DNA from: Streptomyces ferrugineus | GTDB lineage: Bacteria > Actinomycetota > Actinomycetes > Streptomycetales > Streptomycetaceae | Length of the DNA: 64,000 nt | Assembly: GCF_015160855.1 (NCBI RefSeq) | Contig: NZ_CP063373.1 | Span: 2,170,001 to 2,234,000, forward strand | Reading direction: 5' to 3' | Shown: piece after piece, positions 29,157 through 37,999 of the stretch | How positions within the stretch are numbered: position 1 is the first letter of the stretch | Layout: each line of letters begins with the position of its first letter | Program-made: the position numbers and the translations under genes | Notes under the pieces: model-generated | What the model was told of the DNA's origin: nothing | The model's database searches: none | Seen by the model: only the letters and a program-made list of their open reading frames with translations

Positions 29157-29390
29157 ATGGGTGACCGCTGGCACGTCGAGGTCGACCGGTCGGTGTGCAT
29201 CGGCTCGGCCCAGTGCGTCCACCACGCCCCCGACGCCTTCCGCCTCGACACCGGCCGCCAGTCCCATCCGGCCGACCCGGAGACCGACGCGAACGAGCAG
29301 ATCCTGGCGGCGGCCGAGAGCTGCCCGGTGGAGGCGATCGTGATCACGCTGCTGGGGAGCGGGGAGCCGGTGTTTCCACCGGAGGAATGA
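29157..29390 (+). CDS. [3Fe-4S]-type ferredoxin
   Basis: 77 aa. Three conserved cysteines (CIGSAQC near residue 14-20 and SCPVEAI near residue 60) give the three-cysteine pattern of actinobacterial P450 ferredoxins that carry a [3Fe-4S] cluster. It transfers electrons from a reductase to a P450. Located 6 nt after the ALDH gene; the only P450 in the window is the CYP125-like enzyme at 16471, a plausible partner under the same regulator. Confidence 0.9.
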   Translation: MGDRWHVEVDRSVCIGSAQCVHHAPDAFRLDTGRQSHPADPETDANEQILAAAESCPVEAIVITLLGSGEPVFPPEE

Positions 29391-29527
29391 GCGACCGTAT
29401 GGCCAGAAAAATCCCTTTCCGGGGGGTTCATTTCCGGCTGTATGTTCTATCCTGGAGATAGGCCTACGGGACGAGTGAGGGAGTTCGAACCGGAGTAGCC
29501 GACTCTGGCAGGAAACAGACGGTTTCC

Positions 29528-29645
29528 GCCGGGGCCGACGTCGACGGTCCGGGCTGAGAGGCCGGAAAGTCGGAGGACCGAGAGGTCCGAAGACCGGAAG
29601 GCGACCCCTATCACCTGATCCGGGTAATACCGGCGAAGGGAACCC
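29528..29645 (+). promoter_or_regulatory. TPP riboswitch without a downstream gene
   Basis: The conserved THI-box is clear: GGGCTGAGAGG (from 29550) and ACCTGATCCGGGTAATACCG ending GCGAAGGGA (about 29613-29640), with GGGGCC at 29531 as the 5' strand. The P3 arm between them is unusually long. No plus-strand gene follows for almost 4 kb; 11 bp past the aptamer is the stop codon of the minus-strand NACHT gene. Transcription would run antisense to that gene. Confidence 0.85.
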
Positions 29646-29655
29646 GTCTCGTAGG

Positions 29656-32600
29656 TCATTCGTGTGCCCGCCATGCCCGCTCCACCTCCTCGAACTGTTC
29701 GCTGTACGCGCCCTCGGGGAGCGCGGCACGCAGGCGGGGCAGGTCGGAGGGGCGGAAGAGATCGAAGGCTTCCCTGGGGAGGGCGGCGAGGATCTCCGAG
29801 GTGTGCGTGACGAGCCAGTCGTCCAGGCCGAGTTCTGCGGTGAGGCGGAGGAGGTCTATGAGGGCGGTGGGGTGCGTGGTGGCTACCGAGCGGAGATCAA
29901 GGTTGTGGAGCAGGTTGTTGTAGTGCCCGGCGTCGAATGACGGCGGTGAGTTCCACCAACGCCAGGTGCGGGTGGAACGGGCCAGCTGGGTCATCATCAG
30001 CAGGACCTGCACGAAGTGATCGTTCCGGAGCATGTCCGTCCGGAGGTTTTCCAGTGGTGCGGCCATGTCGGGGCTTCCCCGTTCCAAGGCGTGGTGGACG
30101 CAGTCCAGCAGCAGTCGCACCGTCGTCGAGGTGAGCGACGGGTAACGCATCAGTGCCGTGTGCACCTGGGTCAGCAACGAAGCGAAGGTCTTGTCAGGCA
30201 GGGCCGGCGCGTCATGGACCAGTTGACGCAGCACGGCTTCCAGATAGGACGCGCGTTCGCCATCGGGCAGCGTACGGACGTGGTCGAAGCACTCCGTATA
30301 CAGGACGGGCAGCGTCTCGGGGCTGTACACGTCGCGCGTCAGCAAGGCGACGAGCGGTTGCACCGGCGATGTGAGCCGGTCGTCGACGGTGACGACGAAT
30401 TGGGAGACGGCGCTCGGCCACTGGAGCAGCAGCGGATAGCCGATGTGCAACAGATGCTCGCTGTCGACATCGCCGACGAACAAGATCCGCTCGATCAGCT
30501 CTACGGCCCCGTGGTCGGCGAGCCGCTCCTCCAGTCCGTCGGACAGGGACCTGCGGGTCTGGGGAGGTGAGGGGGTGACCGGCCAGTTGACGTCATGGTC
30601 AACGAGTGGCGTCCGGCGTGTGGTGATGCGCAGATCCCCGTCCCCCTCGCTCGGGTCCAGCGGATGGGCGCGATAGCGGCGCTCGGGATGGAGGGTCGAG
30701 GAGAACGCGCGCCATGAGGTGGGGGACAGCTGCGCCTGCCACCCCAGGGCATGCCGTCGCCAACCCGCCGCCGCGCCCTCGCTGTCGTCGACGAGGTCCG
30801 ACGCGTACACCTCACCCACCGCCAGCACCGCGACCAGCACCAGGTTCGCCTCGTACACCGCGTCCCGGTACGCCCGGCGCAGCCGTACCGGCGCGTACCC
30901 CACGGAACCACGGTGCTCGGGGTCCCACGCGGCCGCGCGGAAGAAGGAGATGAGCGGAGGAAGGAGGCCGGGGCGTGCGCGCCCCCTCGGCCATGTTGCC
31001 AGCATGTCCCGCAGGTTCTGCACGAGCTGGGCGCGGTCCGTGAGCGGAGCGAAGGACAGCAGTGCGTACAGCTCGCCGTCGTCCCAGGGGCTCCCGCTGT
31101 CGACGAGCCCACGCAGCGCCTTCTCGATCAGCCGGGCCGCCAGATGTTCGCCGAAGGTCGCGTGCATGAACTCGTAACTGCGCAACCGTTCCTCCGTGAC
31201 GACGGCCTGTGCCTCGTGCACGAAGAAGAAGCGACCGAAGAGCAGCCCCGATCCGTCATTCGACTCTCCGAGCGCCCGCAGGTCCCGGTCGGCCTCCTCG
31301 CCGCTGATGGCTTGAGTGCCACGGTGGAACATGGAGATCGCGATCACGGACAGCCGGTGCAACTCCCGGTCGACGGCCATGTCCGCCTCGGCCGGGGGCA
31401 GGGGGCCGTCCTTGTCGACCTGGCGACGGACGAACTCCGTCAGCAGCTGGTCGTACAGCTGGGTACGGGTGATGTCCTTGTCCTGCAGGCGATACAGGGC
31501 GTTGCCGACAGCGTCGTACAGCGCCAGCATGAGCAGCAGCAGCGGCTGGGCCGCCAGGTCCCGGTGCGGGCGGACGACCTCAGGGGACAGGGGGAGAAGC
31601 TCGGTCTGGGCGAAGTAGACCTTGTTCGCGGTGTTCCAGATCCTGATCCAGTGGTCGATCTCCCGTTCGTCGAAGGGCTCGAGGCGTAGGACCTGACTGG
31701 CGGCCGGGATGTCCGCGCGGTCGGCGACCACGGTGCGGCTTGTCACGATCACGATCAGCGGGCGGCCCTGCCGTGCCTCACGTTTCTGGAACTCCTCGAT
31801 CTCCTGCAAATAGCCCCACTGGCGCGCCTGACCAAGCTTGCGCGCTCCTGCCTGCAGCAGTTCGTCGAAGCCGTCGAGCAGGACCACCAGGAGGGGGCCG
31901 GACTCCTGCTCCGCCCAGTCCGGCCAGCCGATCTCACGTCCCGTGGCGCGTCTCAGCGCGTGCTCCAGCTGTGCCTGTACGTCCTGCTCGGCGGGCGTGT
32001 GCCGCAACTCCACCCGCAGGGTGCGGAACTCACGGGCCGGCAGCCGGGCCGTCAGCAGTTTCGTGAGCAGCGACTTGCCCGCGCCGGGGTGCCCGAGCAC
32101 GACGAGCGGTGCCAGGAGGGCGGGGAGGCCGAGGAAGTGCGCGGCGAGGAACTGCTCGATGTCGTCGTGCAGCGGCTGCTCGTCCCACCATTTGTCCGAG
32201 GCGATCACCGCCCGCGCCTCCCGAGGCGCGGCGGCGAGACGGAAGCGGGGGGTGATGTACCCCTCCGCGAGGCTGGGCAGCCGTGGCCCCGGGGAATCGA
32301 GGGCGGCGATCGGGCTGCGGAGGACCGCCGCGGGCGATGTGGGGGGACCGTCTCCCACCGCGAACTCCGACAGCAGGGACCCGAGTCCGGTCAGGCCTGT
32401 GGTCGTGGTGGCCCGATTGCCCGGTTCTGCGCCCGACAGACCCGCTCCCAGCGCGAACTCGGGGCAGGACCTGGCCAGCGGGCCGGCCAGCCATGCGTAG
32501 CTGACGGCGATCGGCGACAGCACGTCATCCTGGTCGCTGCCGAGGCCCGTCAGCGCGGGCGTGTGCGCCGCGTGGCCGCCCTCTGTCAGGCGGTAGATGT

Positions 32601-33267
32601 CGTTGTGGACTTGGGCAGGATCCGAGTTCCGCACCACGGCCGCCGCCACCAGCACTACTCGGGCGGCCTGGATCAGGGCGGCGCGTGCCACGCCGTGGGC
32701 CGCTCGCACGCGGGCCGGAAAGTCCGCGAGCAGATCGCCCAGGATTCGGGGCCTGTCCTGCCCGCCCTGCCGCGCGGACATCAGCGCGTACACCGCGGGG
32801 GTCGCCTCGATACGCCCCCCGGCCAGCAGGCGCACCGCCTCGTCGACGCCCATGCCGGCGCATGCCGTCGCGTCGGGCGCCGAGACCGGTGCGCCGGGCG
32901 GGACCGCGACCGGTACCGGTGGCGGAGCGGGGACGACCGGCGAGGGACCCGACGTGGCATGTCCCCGTGCCGTCTCCGCCGTCCGCTCCAGCTCCGCATG
33001 CCGGCTCTTCCACCACTTGACCTCAAGGCTCATGCCCTCCGGCGGTGCCCCGCCCCCGTGCCGCTCGGCACACAGGCCGACGATGGTCCGGACGACATCC
33101 CACTCCGGGACCTTGCGCCGTCGCCCGGCGAGCAGCTCCGAGACCGAGCTGGTGCTGCTCAGCCCGAGCGCGTCGGCGATCTCCCGCTGCGATACGCGAC
33201 AGGTGCTCACGAGCCGGCCCAGTGCTGCGCAGAAGTCCGCGACCGGGCCGGTCGTCGGTGCGGCCAA
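29656..33267 (-). CDS. HTH-NACHT (STAND) NTPase, large sensor-type protein
   Basis: About 1203 aa. An XRE-like helix-turn-helix opens the protein (STCRVSQREIADALGLSSTS, about residues 22-42), then a Pro-rich linker. The NACHT module has Walker A GHPGAGKSLLTK (about residue 391), Walker B LLVVLLDGFDEL (about 463) and sensor VIVTSRT. The C-terminal ~600 residues are helical, without clear repeats. STAND proteins of this plan act as signal-triggered switches, some as antiphage sensors. The TTG start at 33267 follows GGAAGGGG; an earlier ATG at 33399 would add 44 residues of unlikely sequence. Effector unknown. Confidence 0.8.
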   Translation of the reverse strand: MAAPTTGPVADFCAALGRLVSTCRVSQREIADALGLSSTSSVSELLAGRRRKVPEWDVVRTIVGLCAERHGGGAPPEGMSLEVKWWKSRHAELERTAETARGHATSGPSPVVPAPPPVPVAVPPGAPVSAPDATACAGMGVDEAVRLLAGGRIEATPAVYALMSARQGGQDRPRILGDLLADFPARVRAAHGVARAALIQAARVVLVAAAVVRNSDPAQVHNDIYRLTEGGHAAHTPALTGLGSDQDDVLSPIAVSYAWLAGPLARSCPEFALGAGLSGAEPGNRATTTTGLTGLGSLLSEFAVGDGPPTSPAAVLRSPIAALDSPGPRLPSLAEGYITPRFRLAAAPREARAVIASDKWWDEQPLHDDIEQFLAAHFLGLPALLAPLVVLGHPGAGKSLLTKLLTARLPAREFRTLRVELRHTPAEQDVQAQLEHALRRATGREIGWPDWAEQESGPLLVVLLDGFDELLQAGARKLGQARQWGYLQEIEEFQKREARQGRPLIVIVTSRTVVADRADIPAASQVLRLEPFDEREIDHWIRIWNTANKVYFAQTELLPLSPEVVRPHRDLAAQPLLLLMLALYDAVGNALYRLQDKDITRTQLYDQLLTEFVRRQVDKDGPLPPAEADMAVDRELHRLSVIAISMFHRGTQAISGEEADRDLRALGESNDGSGLLFGRFFFVHEAQAVVTEERLRSYEFMHATFGEHLAARLIEKALRGLVDSGSPWDDGELYALLSFAPLTDRAQLVQNLRDMLATWPRGRARPGLLPPLISFFRAAAWDPEHRGSVGYAPVRLRRAYRDAVYEANLVLVAVLAVGEVYASDLVDDSEGAAAGWRRHALGWQAQLSPTSWRAFSSTLHPERRYRAHPLDPSEGDGDLRITTRRTPLVDHDVNWPVTPSPPQTRRSLSDGLEERLADHGAVELIERILFVGDVDSEHLLHIGYPLLLQWPSAVSQFVVTVDDRLTSPVQPLVALLTRDVYSPETLPVLYTECFDHVRTLPDGERASYLEAVLRQLVHDAPALPDKTFASLLTQVHTALMRYPSLTSTTVRLLLDCVHHALERGSPDMAAPLENLRTDMLRNDHFVQVLLMMTQLARSTRTWRWWNSPPSFDAGHYNNLLHNLDLRSVATTHPTALIDLLRLTAELGLDDWLVTHTSEILAALPREAFDLFRPSDLPRLRAALPEGAYSEQFEEVERAWRAHE

Positions 33268-33431
33268 CTCCCCAACCCCTTCCGTGTGGTTCGGCGAATG
33301 ACTCCGAACGATACGGCCTGACCTGCGCGTTCCGCCGGGAGTTCGGGGCAAGTCGGGGTTCGGCCGGGACGGTGTCCTCGGCGGCGATGGTCGTGGCATC
33401 AGCCGTTGGCCGTCCGTCCCGGAGGAGCACC

Positions 33432-33596
33432 ATGACCCTTCAAGCGCCCCTGCTTTTCGCCGCTCTCGTCTTCCTTTCCGTGTACGTCGGCGTCGTCCTG
33501 CCCGCCGTATGGTCCCGCCGTCCTGCCCGCCGTACCGCTGCCCTCAAGGTCCTCACCCAGTTGCTCAGCGCCCTGCGGCGATGGAGGAGGCGGTGA
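33432..33596 (+). CDS. Small single-helix membrane protein
   Basis: 54 aa with a very good ribosome site (GGAGGAG, 4 nt before ATG). Residues 4-26 (QAPLLFAALVFLSVYVGVVL) form one membrane helix; the tail is strongly basic (SRRPARRTAAL ... RRWRRR), predicting a cytoplasmic C-terminus. No family recognised. It is divergent from the NACHT gene and ends 13 bp before the convergent kstR-like gene. Confidence 0.65.
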   Translation: MTLQAPLLFAALVFLSVYVGVVLPAVWSRRPARRTAALKVLTQLLSALRRWRRR

Positions 33597-33609
33597 CCCC
33601 CGCCGGGGC

Positions 33610-34230
33610 CTACACGCCCTCGCCCGGCGCCGTCAGGTCGATCAGGCGGCACACCGTCTCGATGTCGATCTTCACCTGGGCGATCGAGGCGCGGCCCGAC
33701 AGCCAGGTGATCAGGGCCGAGTGCCAGGTGTGCTCGATGACGCGGACGGCGGAGAGCTGCTCGGGTGTCGGGTTCTCCAGCCCCATAGCGTCCAGGATGA
33801 TCACCGTGGTCTGCCGGGAGACCTGGTCGACCTCGGGGGACACGCTCCGGTCGGCGAACGTCAGCGCCCGGACCATCGCGTCGGCCAGATGCGGCTCGCG
33901 CTGCAGGGCGCGGAAGGCGCGCATCAGGGTCTCCGCGACCCGCTCCGCGGCCGTCTCGCCCTGCGGGGGCTTCTTCCGCAGCGTGCCGTGCATGTGCTCG
34001 AGCTGGTCCTGCATCGTGGCGACCAGCAGATGCACCTTGGACGGGAAGTAGCGGTACAGCGTGCCGAGCGCCACCTGCGAGGACTCCGCGACCTCCCGCA
34101 TCTGGACGGCGTCGAAGCCGCCCCTGCTGGCGAGCTGCGCGCTGGCGTGCAGGATGCGCCGGCGGCGGGCCTCCTGCCGCTCGGTGAGGGGCGGTGAGGA
34201 GGGGCTCGCGCTACTGACTTCCGCAGGCAT
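33610..34230 (-). CDS. kstR: TetR-family regulator, KstR-like
   Basis: 206 aa. The HTH at about residues 24-68 reads ILHASAQLASRGGFDAVQMR then VALGTLYRYFPSKVHLLVAT, which matches M. tuberculosis KstR, as I recall it, almost word for word in the recognition region. The ligand domain keeps AMVRALTFAD, SPEVDQV and the RVIEHTWHSALITWLSGRAS end. KstR represses cholesterol-degradation genes and is released by a sterol acyl-CoA. KstR-like boxes are present at four promoter regions in this window, including its own upstream region (143 bp before the ATG). Start at 34230 has GGAACGGG upstream. Confidence 0.87.
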   Translation of the reverse strand: MPAEVSSASPSSPPLTERQEARRRRILHASAQLASRGGFDAVQMREVAESSQVALGTLYRYFPSKVHLLVATMQDQLEHMHGTLRKKPPQGETAAERVAETLMRAFRALQREPHLADAMVRALTFADRSVSPEVDQVSRQTTVIILDAMGLENPTPEQLSAVRVIEHTWHSALITWLSGRASIAQVKIDIETVCRLIDLTAPGEGV

Positions 34231-34356
34231 GGATCCCGTTCCGTGACAGTCGGTGAGGGTGAGTGACCGGACAGAGCATGCCAGGGCGTCGGCCGTGGCG
34301 TGAATCACCCGATCCCTCGCTCACAGCGGCGCTACCTGCCGGTAGATTCAGAGCCT

Positions 34357-34370
34357 CTTGAACGATCAAG
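34357..34370. promoter_or_regulatory. Palindrome next to the KstR box
   Basis: CTTGAACGATCAAG: perfect 5-bp arms with ACGA centre, 2 bp from the KstR-like box. It could be a second site of the same regulator or a site for another. Confidence 0.45.
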
Positions 34371-34372
34371 TC

Positions 34373-34386
34373 TGAAACTTGTTCTA
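34373..34386. promoter_or_regulatory. KstR-like operator, exact match
   Basis: TGAAACTTGTTCTA fits TNNAACNNGTTNNA at every fixed position. It lies 54 bp before the GT4 start and 142 bp from the divergent kstR-like gene, so it could control both. Confidence 0.75.
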
Positions 34387-34440
34387 GATTAGCGTCCCGT
34401 CGTAATCTCGCGGGACAGAGCAGGGAGAAGGGGGCCTGGA

Positions 34441-35841
34441 GTGACCGCTGAGGCCAGGGAGGCCGGGCCCTCTGAGGACCCCGCCGCCGACGGCGAGCGA
34501 CCGCTCGACATCGCGCTCCTCACCTATAAAGGGAACCCGTTCTGCGGCGGCCAGGGCGTCTACGTACGGCACCTCTCCCGCGAGCTGGCCCGCCTCGGCC
34601 ACCGCGTCGAGGTCATCGGCTCCCAGCCCTACCCCGTCCTCGACGACGGCGCCGACTACGCCGACCGCCTCACCCTCACCAAACTCCCCAGCCTCGACCT
34701 CTACCGCCAGCCCGACCCCTTCCGCACCCCCGGCCGCGGCGAGTACCGCGACTGGATCGACGCGCTGGAAGTGGCGACCATGTGGACCGGCGGCTTCCCT
34801 GAGCCGCTGACCTTCTCGCTGCGCGCCCGCCGCCATCTGCGCGCCAGACGAGGGGACTTCGACGTCGTCCACGACAACCAGACGCTGGGCTACGGCCTGT
34901 TGGGGGACGTGGGGGCGCCTTTGGTGACCACCATCCACCACCCCATCACCGTCGACCGCAAGCTGGAACTGGACGCCGCGGAGGGCCGCCGCCGGCGGAT
35001 GTCCGTACGCCGCTGGTACGCCTTCACCCGCATGCAGAAGCGGGTCGCGCGCCGCCTGCCGTCCGTGCTGACCGTCTCCGGAACCTCCCGCGAGGAGATC
35101 GTCGACCACCTCGGCGTACGGCAGGACCGCATCCACGTCGTGCACATCGGCGCGGACACCGACCTCTTCTCGCCGGATCCCTCGATCCGGCGCGTCCCGG
35201 GCCGGATCGTCACCACCTCCAGCGCCGACGTCCCCCTCAAGGGCCTGGTCTTCCTCGTCGAGGCGCTCGCCAAGGTCCGCGCCGAGCACCCCGACGCCCA
35301 CCTCGTCGTCGTCGGCAAGCGGCCCGAGGAGGGGCCGGTAGCGCAGGCGATGGAACGCTACGGCCTCGAAGGCGCCGTCGACTTCGTCAAGGGCATCTCC
35401 GACGCGGAACTCGTCGACCTCGTCCGCTCGGCCCAGGTCGCCTGCGTGCCGTCGCTGTACGAGGGCTTCTCCCTGCCGGCCGCCGAGGCCATGGCCACGG
35501 GCACGCCGCTGGTCGCGACGACGGGCGGCGCGATCCCGGAGGTCGCCGGGCGCGACGGCGAGACCTGTCTGGCGGTGCCGCCGGGCGACGCGGGGGCGCT
35601 GGCCGCCGGGCTGAACCGGCTGCTGGGCGATCCGGAACTACGGGTACGGCTGGGCACCGCCGGACGGGAGCGGGTGCTCCAGCACTTCACGTGGGCGCGC
35701 GCCGCCGAGGGCACGGTGGCCCGGTACCGCGAGGCGATCGCCGGCTCCGCGGGCCCGACACCGAGCCGCCCCGCGGCCCCCCAGACCTTCGCCACCAAGC
35801 AACTCGCCGCATCCAACCCCGAAAGCAGGGCCACGTGCTGA
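34441..35841 (+). CDS. GT4-family glycosyltransferase
   Basis: 466 aa GT-B enzyme. N-domain: LLTYKGNPFCGGQGVYVRHLSRELARLGHRV, the acceptor-side glycine-rich loop. C-domain: VPLKGLVFLVEAL, then CVPSLYEGFSLPAAEAMATGTPLVAT, the E-x7-E nucleotide-sugar motif of GT4. It transfers a sugar from a nucleotide donor to an unknown acceptor. First gene of a three-gene operon: its stop overlaps the methyltransferase GTG start by 7 bp. An exact KstR-like box precedes it, suggesting the glycoside pathway is linked to the lipid-oxidation regulon. Confidence 0.87.
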   Translation: MTAEAREAGPSEDPAADGERPLDIALLTYKGNPFCGGQGVYVRHLSRELARLGHRVEVIGSQPYPVLDDGADYADRLTLTKLPSLDLYRQPDPFRTPGRGEYRDWIDALEVATMWTGGFPEPLTFSLRARRHLRARRGDFDVVHDNQTLGYGLLGDVGAPLVTTIHHPITVDRKLELDAAEGRRRRMSVRRWYAFTRMQKRVARRLPSVLTVSGTSREEIVDHLGVRQDRIHVVHIGADTDLFSPDPSIRRVPGRIVTTSSADVPLKGLVFLVEALAKVRAEHPDAHLVVVGKRPEEGPVAQAMERYGLEGAVDFVKGISDAELVDLVRSAQVACVPSLYEGFSLPAAEAMATGTPLVATTGGAIPEVAGRDGETCLAVPPGDAGALAAGLNRLLGDPELRVRLGTAGRERVLQHFTWARAAEGTVARYREAIAGSAGPTPSRPAAPQTFATKQLAASNPESRATC

Positions 35842-36569
35842 CCGTCGACTTCTCCCGGTTCCCGCTCGCCCCGGGCGACCGTGTCCTGGACCTCGGCTGC
35901 GGTGCCGGCCGGCACGCCTTCGAGTGCTACCGACGCGGTGCCCAGGTCGTGGCGCTGGACCAGAACGGTGAGGAGATCCGCGAGGTCGCGAAGTGGTTCG
36001 CGGCGATGAAGGAGGCGGGGGAGGCACCGGAAGGCGCCACCGCGACCGCCATGGAGGGCGACGCCCTGGCCCTCCCCTTCCCGGACGAGTCCTTCGACGT
36101 CGTCATCATCTCCGAGGTCATGGAGCACATCCCCGACGACAAGGGCGTACTCGCCGAGATGGTGCGGGTCCTCAGGCCCGGCGGCCGTATCGCCATAACC
36201 GTGCCGCGCTACGGCCCCGAGAAGGTGTGCTGGGCGCTGTCCGACGCCTACCACGAGGTCGAGGGCGGCCACATCCGCATCTACAAGGCGGACGAACTGC
36301 TGACGAAGATCCGCGAGGCCGGCCTCAAGCCGTACGGCACCCACCACGCGCACGCCCTGCACGCGCCGTACTGGTGGCTCAAGTGCGCGTTCGGCGTCGA
36401 CAACGACAAGGCGCTGCCGGTGCGGGCGTACCACAAGCTGCTGGTCTGGGACATCATGAAGAAACCCCTGGCGACGAGGGTCGCCGAACAGGCCCTCAAC
36501 CCCCTGATCGGCAAGAGCTTCGTGGCGTACGCCACCAAGCCGCACCTTCCCCAGGTGGCCACCTCGTGA
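35835..36569 (+). CDS. Class I SAM-dependent methyltransferase (UbiE/type 11)
   Basis: 244 aa. SAM motif I is VLDLGCGAGRHAFEC (about residues 17-31), the acidic motif VVALDQNG, then DESFDVVIISEVMEHIPDD and MVRVLRPGGRIAITVP. The C-terminal ~90 residues include an aromatic, probably membrane-surface part (HAPYWWLKCAFG), suggesting a lipophilic acceptor. Middle gene of the operon: GTG start 35835 inside the GT4 end, stop overlapping the next start (GTGA). Confidence 0.87.
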   Translation: MLTVDFSRFPLAPGDRVLDLGCGAGRHAFECYRRGAQVVALDQNGEEIREVAKWFAAMKEAGEAPEGATATAMEGDALALPFPDESFDVVIISEVMEHIPDDKGVLAEMVRVLRPGGRIAITVPRYGPEKVCWALSDAYHEVEGGHIRIYKADELLTKIREAGLKPYGTHHAHALHAPYWWLKCAFGVDNDKALPVRAYHKLLVWDIMKKPLATRVAEQALNPLIGKSFVAYATKPHLPQVATS

Positions 36570-37636
36570 CCACTCCCCGGACAGAACACCTCGTCCTGCC
36601 CGGGGTCCTCACCGCCGAGCAGGCCGCCGCGACCGTGGCCGGCATTCTCGCCGTACAGCGGGAGGACGGGGCGATCCCGTGGTTCCGCGGGCACCACCTC
36701 GACCCGTGGGACCACGTCGAGGCGGCGATGGCGCTGGACGCGGCCGGTGAACACGCCGCCGCCGAGCGGGCGTACACCTGGCTGGCGACCCACCAGAACG
36801 AGGACGGCTCCTGGTACGCCGCCTACCGCGACGGCGCCTTCGACGACGTCACCGACACCGGCCGCGAGACCAACTTCGTCGCCTACATAGCCGTAGGCGT
36901 CTGGCACCACTACCTCTCCACCGGCGACGACACGTTCCTCGACCGCATGTGGCCGTCCGTCTACTCCGCGATCGAGTTCGTCCTCCGGCTCCAGCAGCCC
37001 GGCGGCCAGATCGGATGGCGGCGGGACGAGGACGGCACGGCGACCGCCGACGCCCTGCTGACGGGCTCGTCGTCCATCCACCACGCCCTGCGGTGCGCCC
37101 TCGCCATCGCCGAGCAGCGGGAAGAGGCCCAACCCGACTGGGAGTTGGCGGCGGGCGCCCTGCGGCATGCGATCCGGCGGCATCCGGAGCGGTTCCTGGA
37201 CAAGGACCGGTACTCCATGGACTGGTACTACCCGGTGCTCGGCGGGGCGTTGACGGGGGCCGAGGCCAAGTCCCGTATGGAGGAGGGCTGGGAGCGCTTC
37301 GTGGTGCCCGGTCTGGGCGTGCGGTGCGTGGTCCCCAACCCGTGGGTGACGGGCGGGGAGTCGGCCGAACTCGCGCTGGCCCTCTGGGCGATGGGCGAGT
37401 CCGACCGCGCGCTGGAGATCCTCCAGTCGATCCAGCACCTGCGGGATGCGGAGAGCGGGCTGTACTGGACCGGGTACGTCTTCGAGGACGACGCGATCTG
37501 GCCGCGCGAACTCACGAGCTGGACGGCCGGGTCGCTGCTGCTGGCCGTCGCCGCGCTCGGCGGGGACGAGGCGACCTGCGCGGTGTTCGGCGGGGACCGG
37601 CTGCCGACGGGACTGGACCCGGACTGCTGCGCCTGA
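36566..37636 (+). CDS. Cytoplasmic (alpha/alpha)6-barrel protein (prenyltransferase/GH-like)
   Basis: 356 aa with no signal peptide or membrane helix. Repeated helical hairpins with aromatic-acidic tips (DPWDHVEAAMALDAAG, WLATHQNEDGSWYAAYRDG, ELTSWTAGSLLLAVAALGG) give a barrel of the type found in terpene cyclases and in GH-like enzymes. No DxDD or DXD prenyl motif is obvious, so it may be a glycoside-processing enzyme. Last gene of the GT4-methyltransferase operon (GTGA overlap). Its job is unknown, but the linkage of all three genes implies one product. Confidence 0.72.
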   Translation: MTTPRTEHLVLPGVLTAEQAAATVAGILAVQREDGAIPWFRGHHLDPWDHVEAAMALDAAGEHAAAERAYTWLATHQNEDGSWYAAYRDGAFDDVTDTGRETNFVAYIAVGVWHHYLSTGDDTFLDRMWPSVYSAIEFVLRLQQPGGQIGWRRDEDGTATADALLTGSSSIHHALRCALAIAEQREEAQPDWELAAGALRHAIRRHPERFLDKDRYSMDWYYPVLGGALTGAEAKSRMEEGWERFVVPGLGVRCVVPNPWVTGGESAELALALWAMGESDRALEILQSIQHLRDAESGLYWTGYVFEDDAIWPRELTSWTAGSLLLAVAALGGDEATCAVFGGDRLPTGLDPDCCA

Positions 37637-37651
37637 CGGGTCGGGGCCGCG

Positions 37652-37954
37652 TCAGTGGCGGTGGATCCGGTGGGCCCGATTGGCTATGGCGTGGCCCACG
37701 AACAGGTACACCACCGCCGCCAGACCGTAACCGGCCACGACCCTCGCCCACTCCTCGTCGAACGTGAACAGGTCGTGCGACCAGCCCGCCAGCCAGCGGG
37801 CCGCGTCATGGATGAACTGGACGAACTCATTGGCGCGGTTCGCGTCCAGCAGGTACATCAGAATCCACAGGCCCAGGATCAGGGCCATCACATCGGCCAC
37901 GATCGCAATGACCGTGCCGGCCTGATTGGCACCCTTGCCATATCGAGGGGACAT
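37652..37954 (-). CDS. Small two-helix membrane protein
   Basis: 100 aa. Two helices: AGTVIAIVADVMALILGLWILMYL (about 12-35) and VVAGYGLAAVVYLFVGHAIAN (about 68-88), separated by an amphipathic, Trp-rich loop (DAARWLAGWSHDLFTF). Conserved-looking in streptomycetes but with no known role. Convergent with the barrel gene, 15 bp apart. GGAGGG is very close to the ATG. Confidence 0.65.
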   Translation of the reverse strand: MSPRYGKGANQAGTVIAIVADVMALILGLWILMYLLDANRANEFVQFIHDAARWLAGWSHDLFTFDEEWARVVAGYGLAAVVYLFVGHAIANRAHRIHRH

Positions 37955-37999
37955 GCCCTCCGGGTAGCCCCGAAAGCATGACCGAAACCTGGCGACGCG

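Noticed and set aside
29662..29940. Plus-strand frame right after the TPP riboswitch as a thiamine gene
   Set aside because: It is the antisense of the NACHT C-terminus, Gly/Glu-rich, without any thiamine-family motif or ribosome site.
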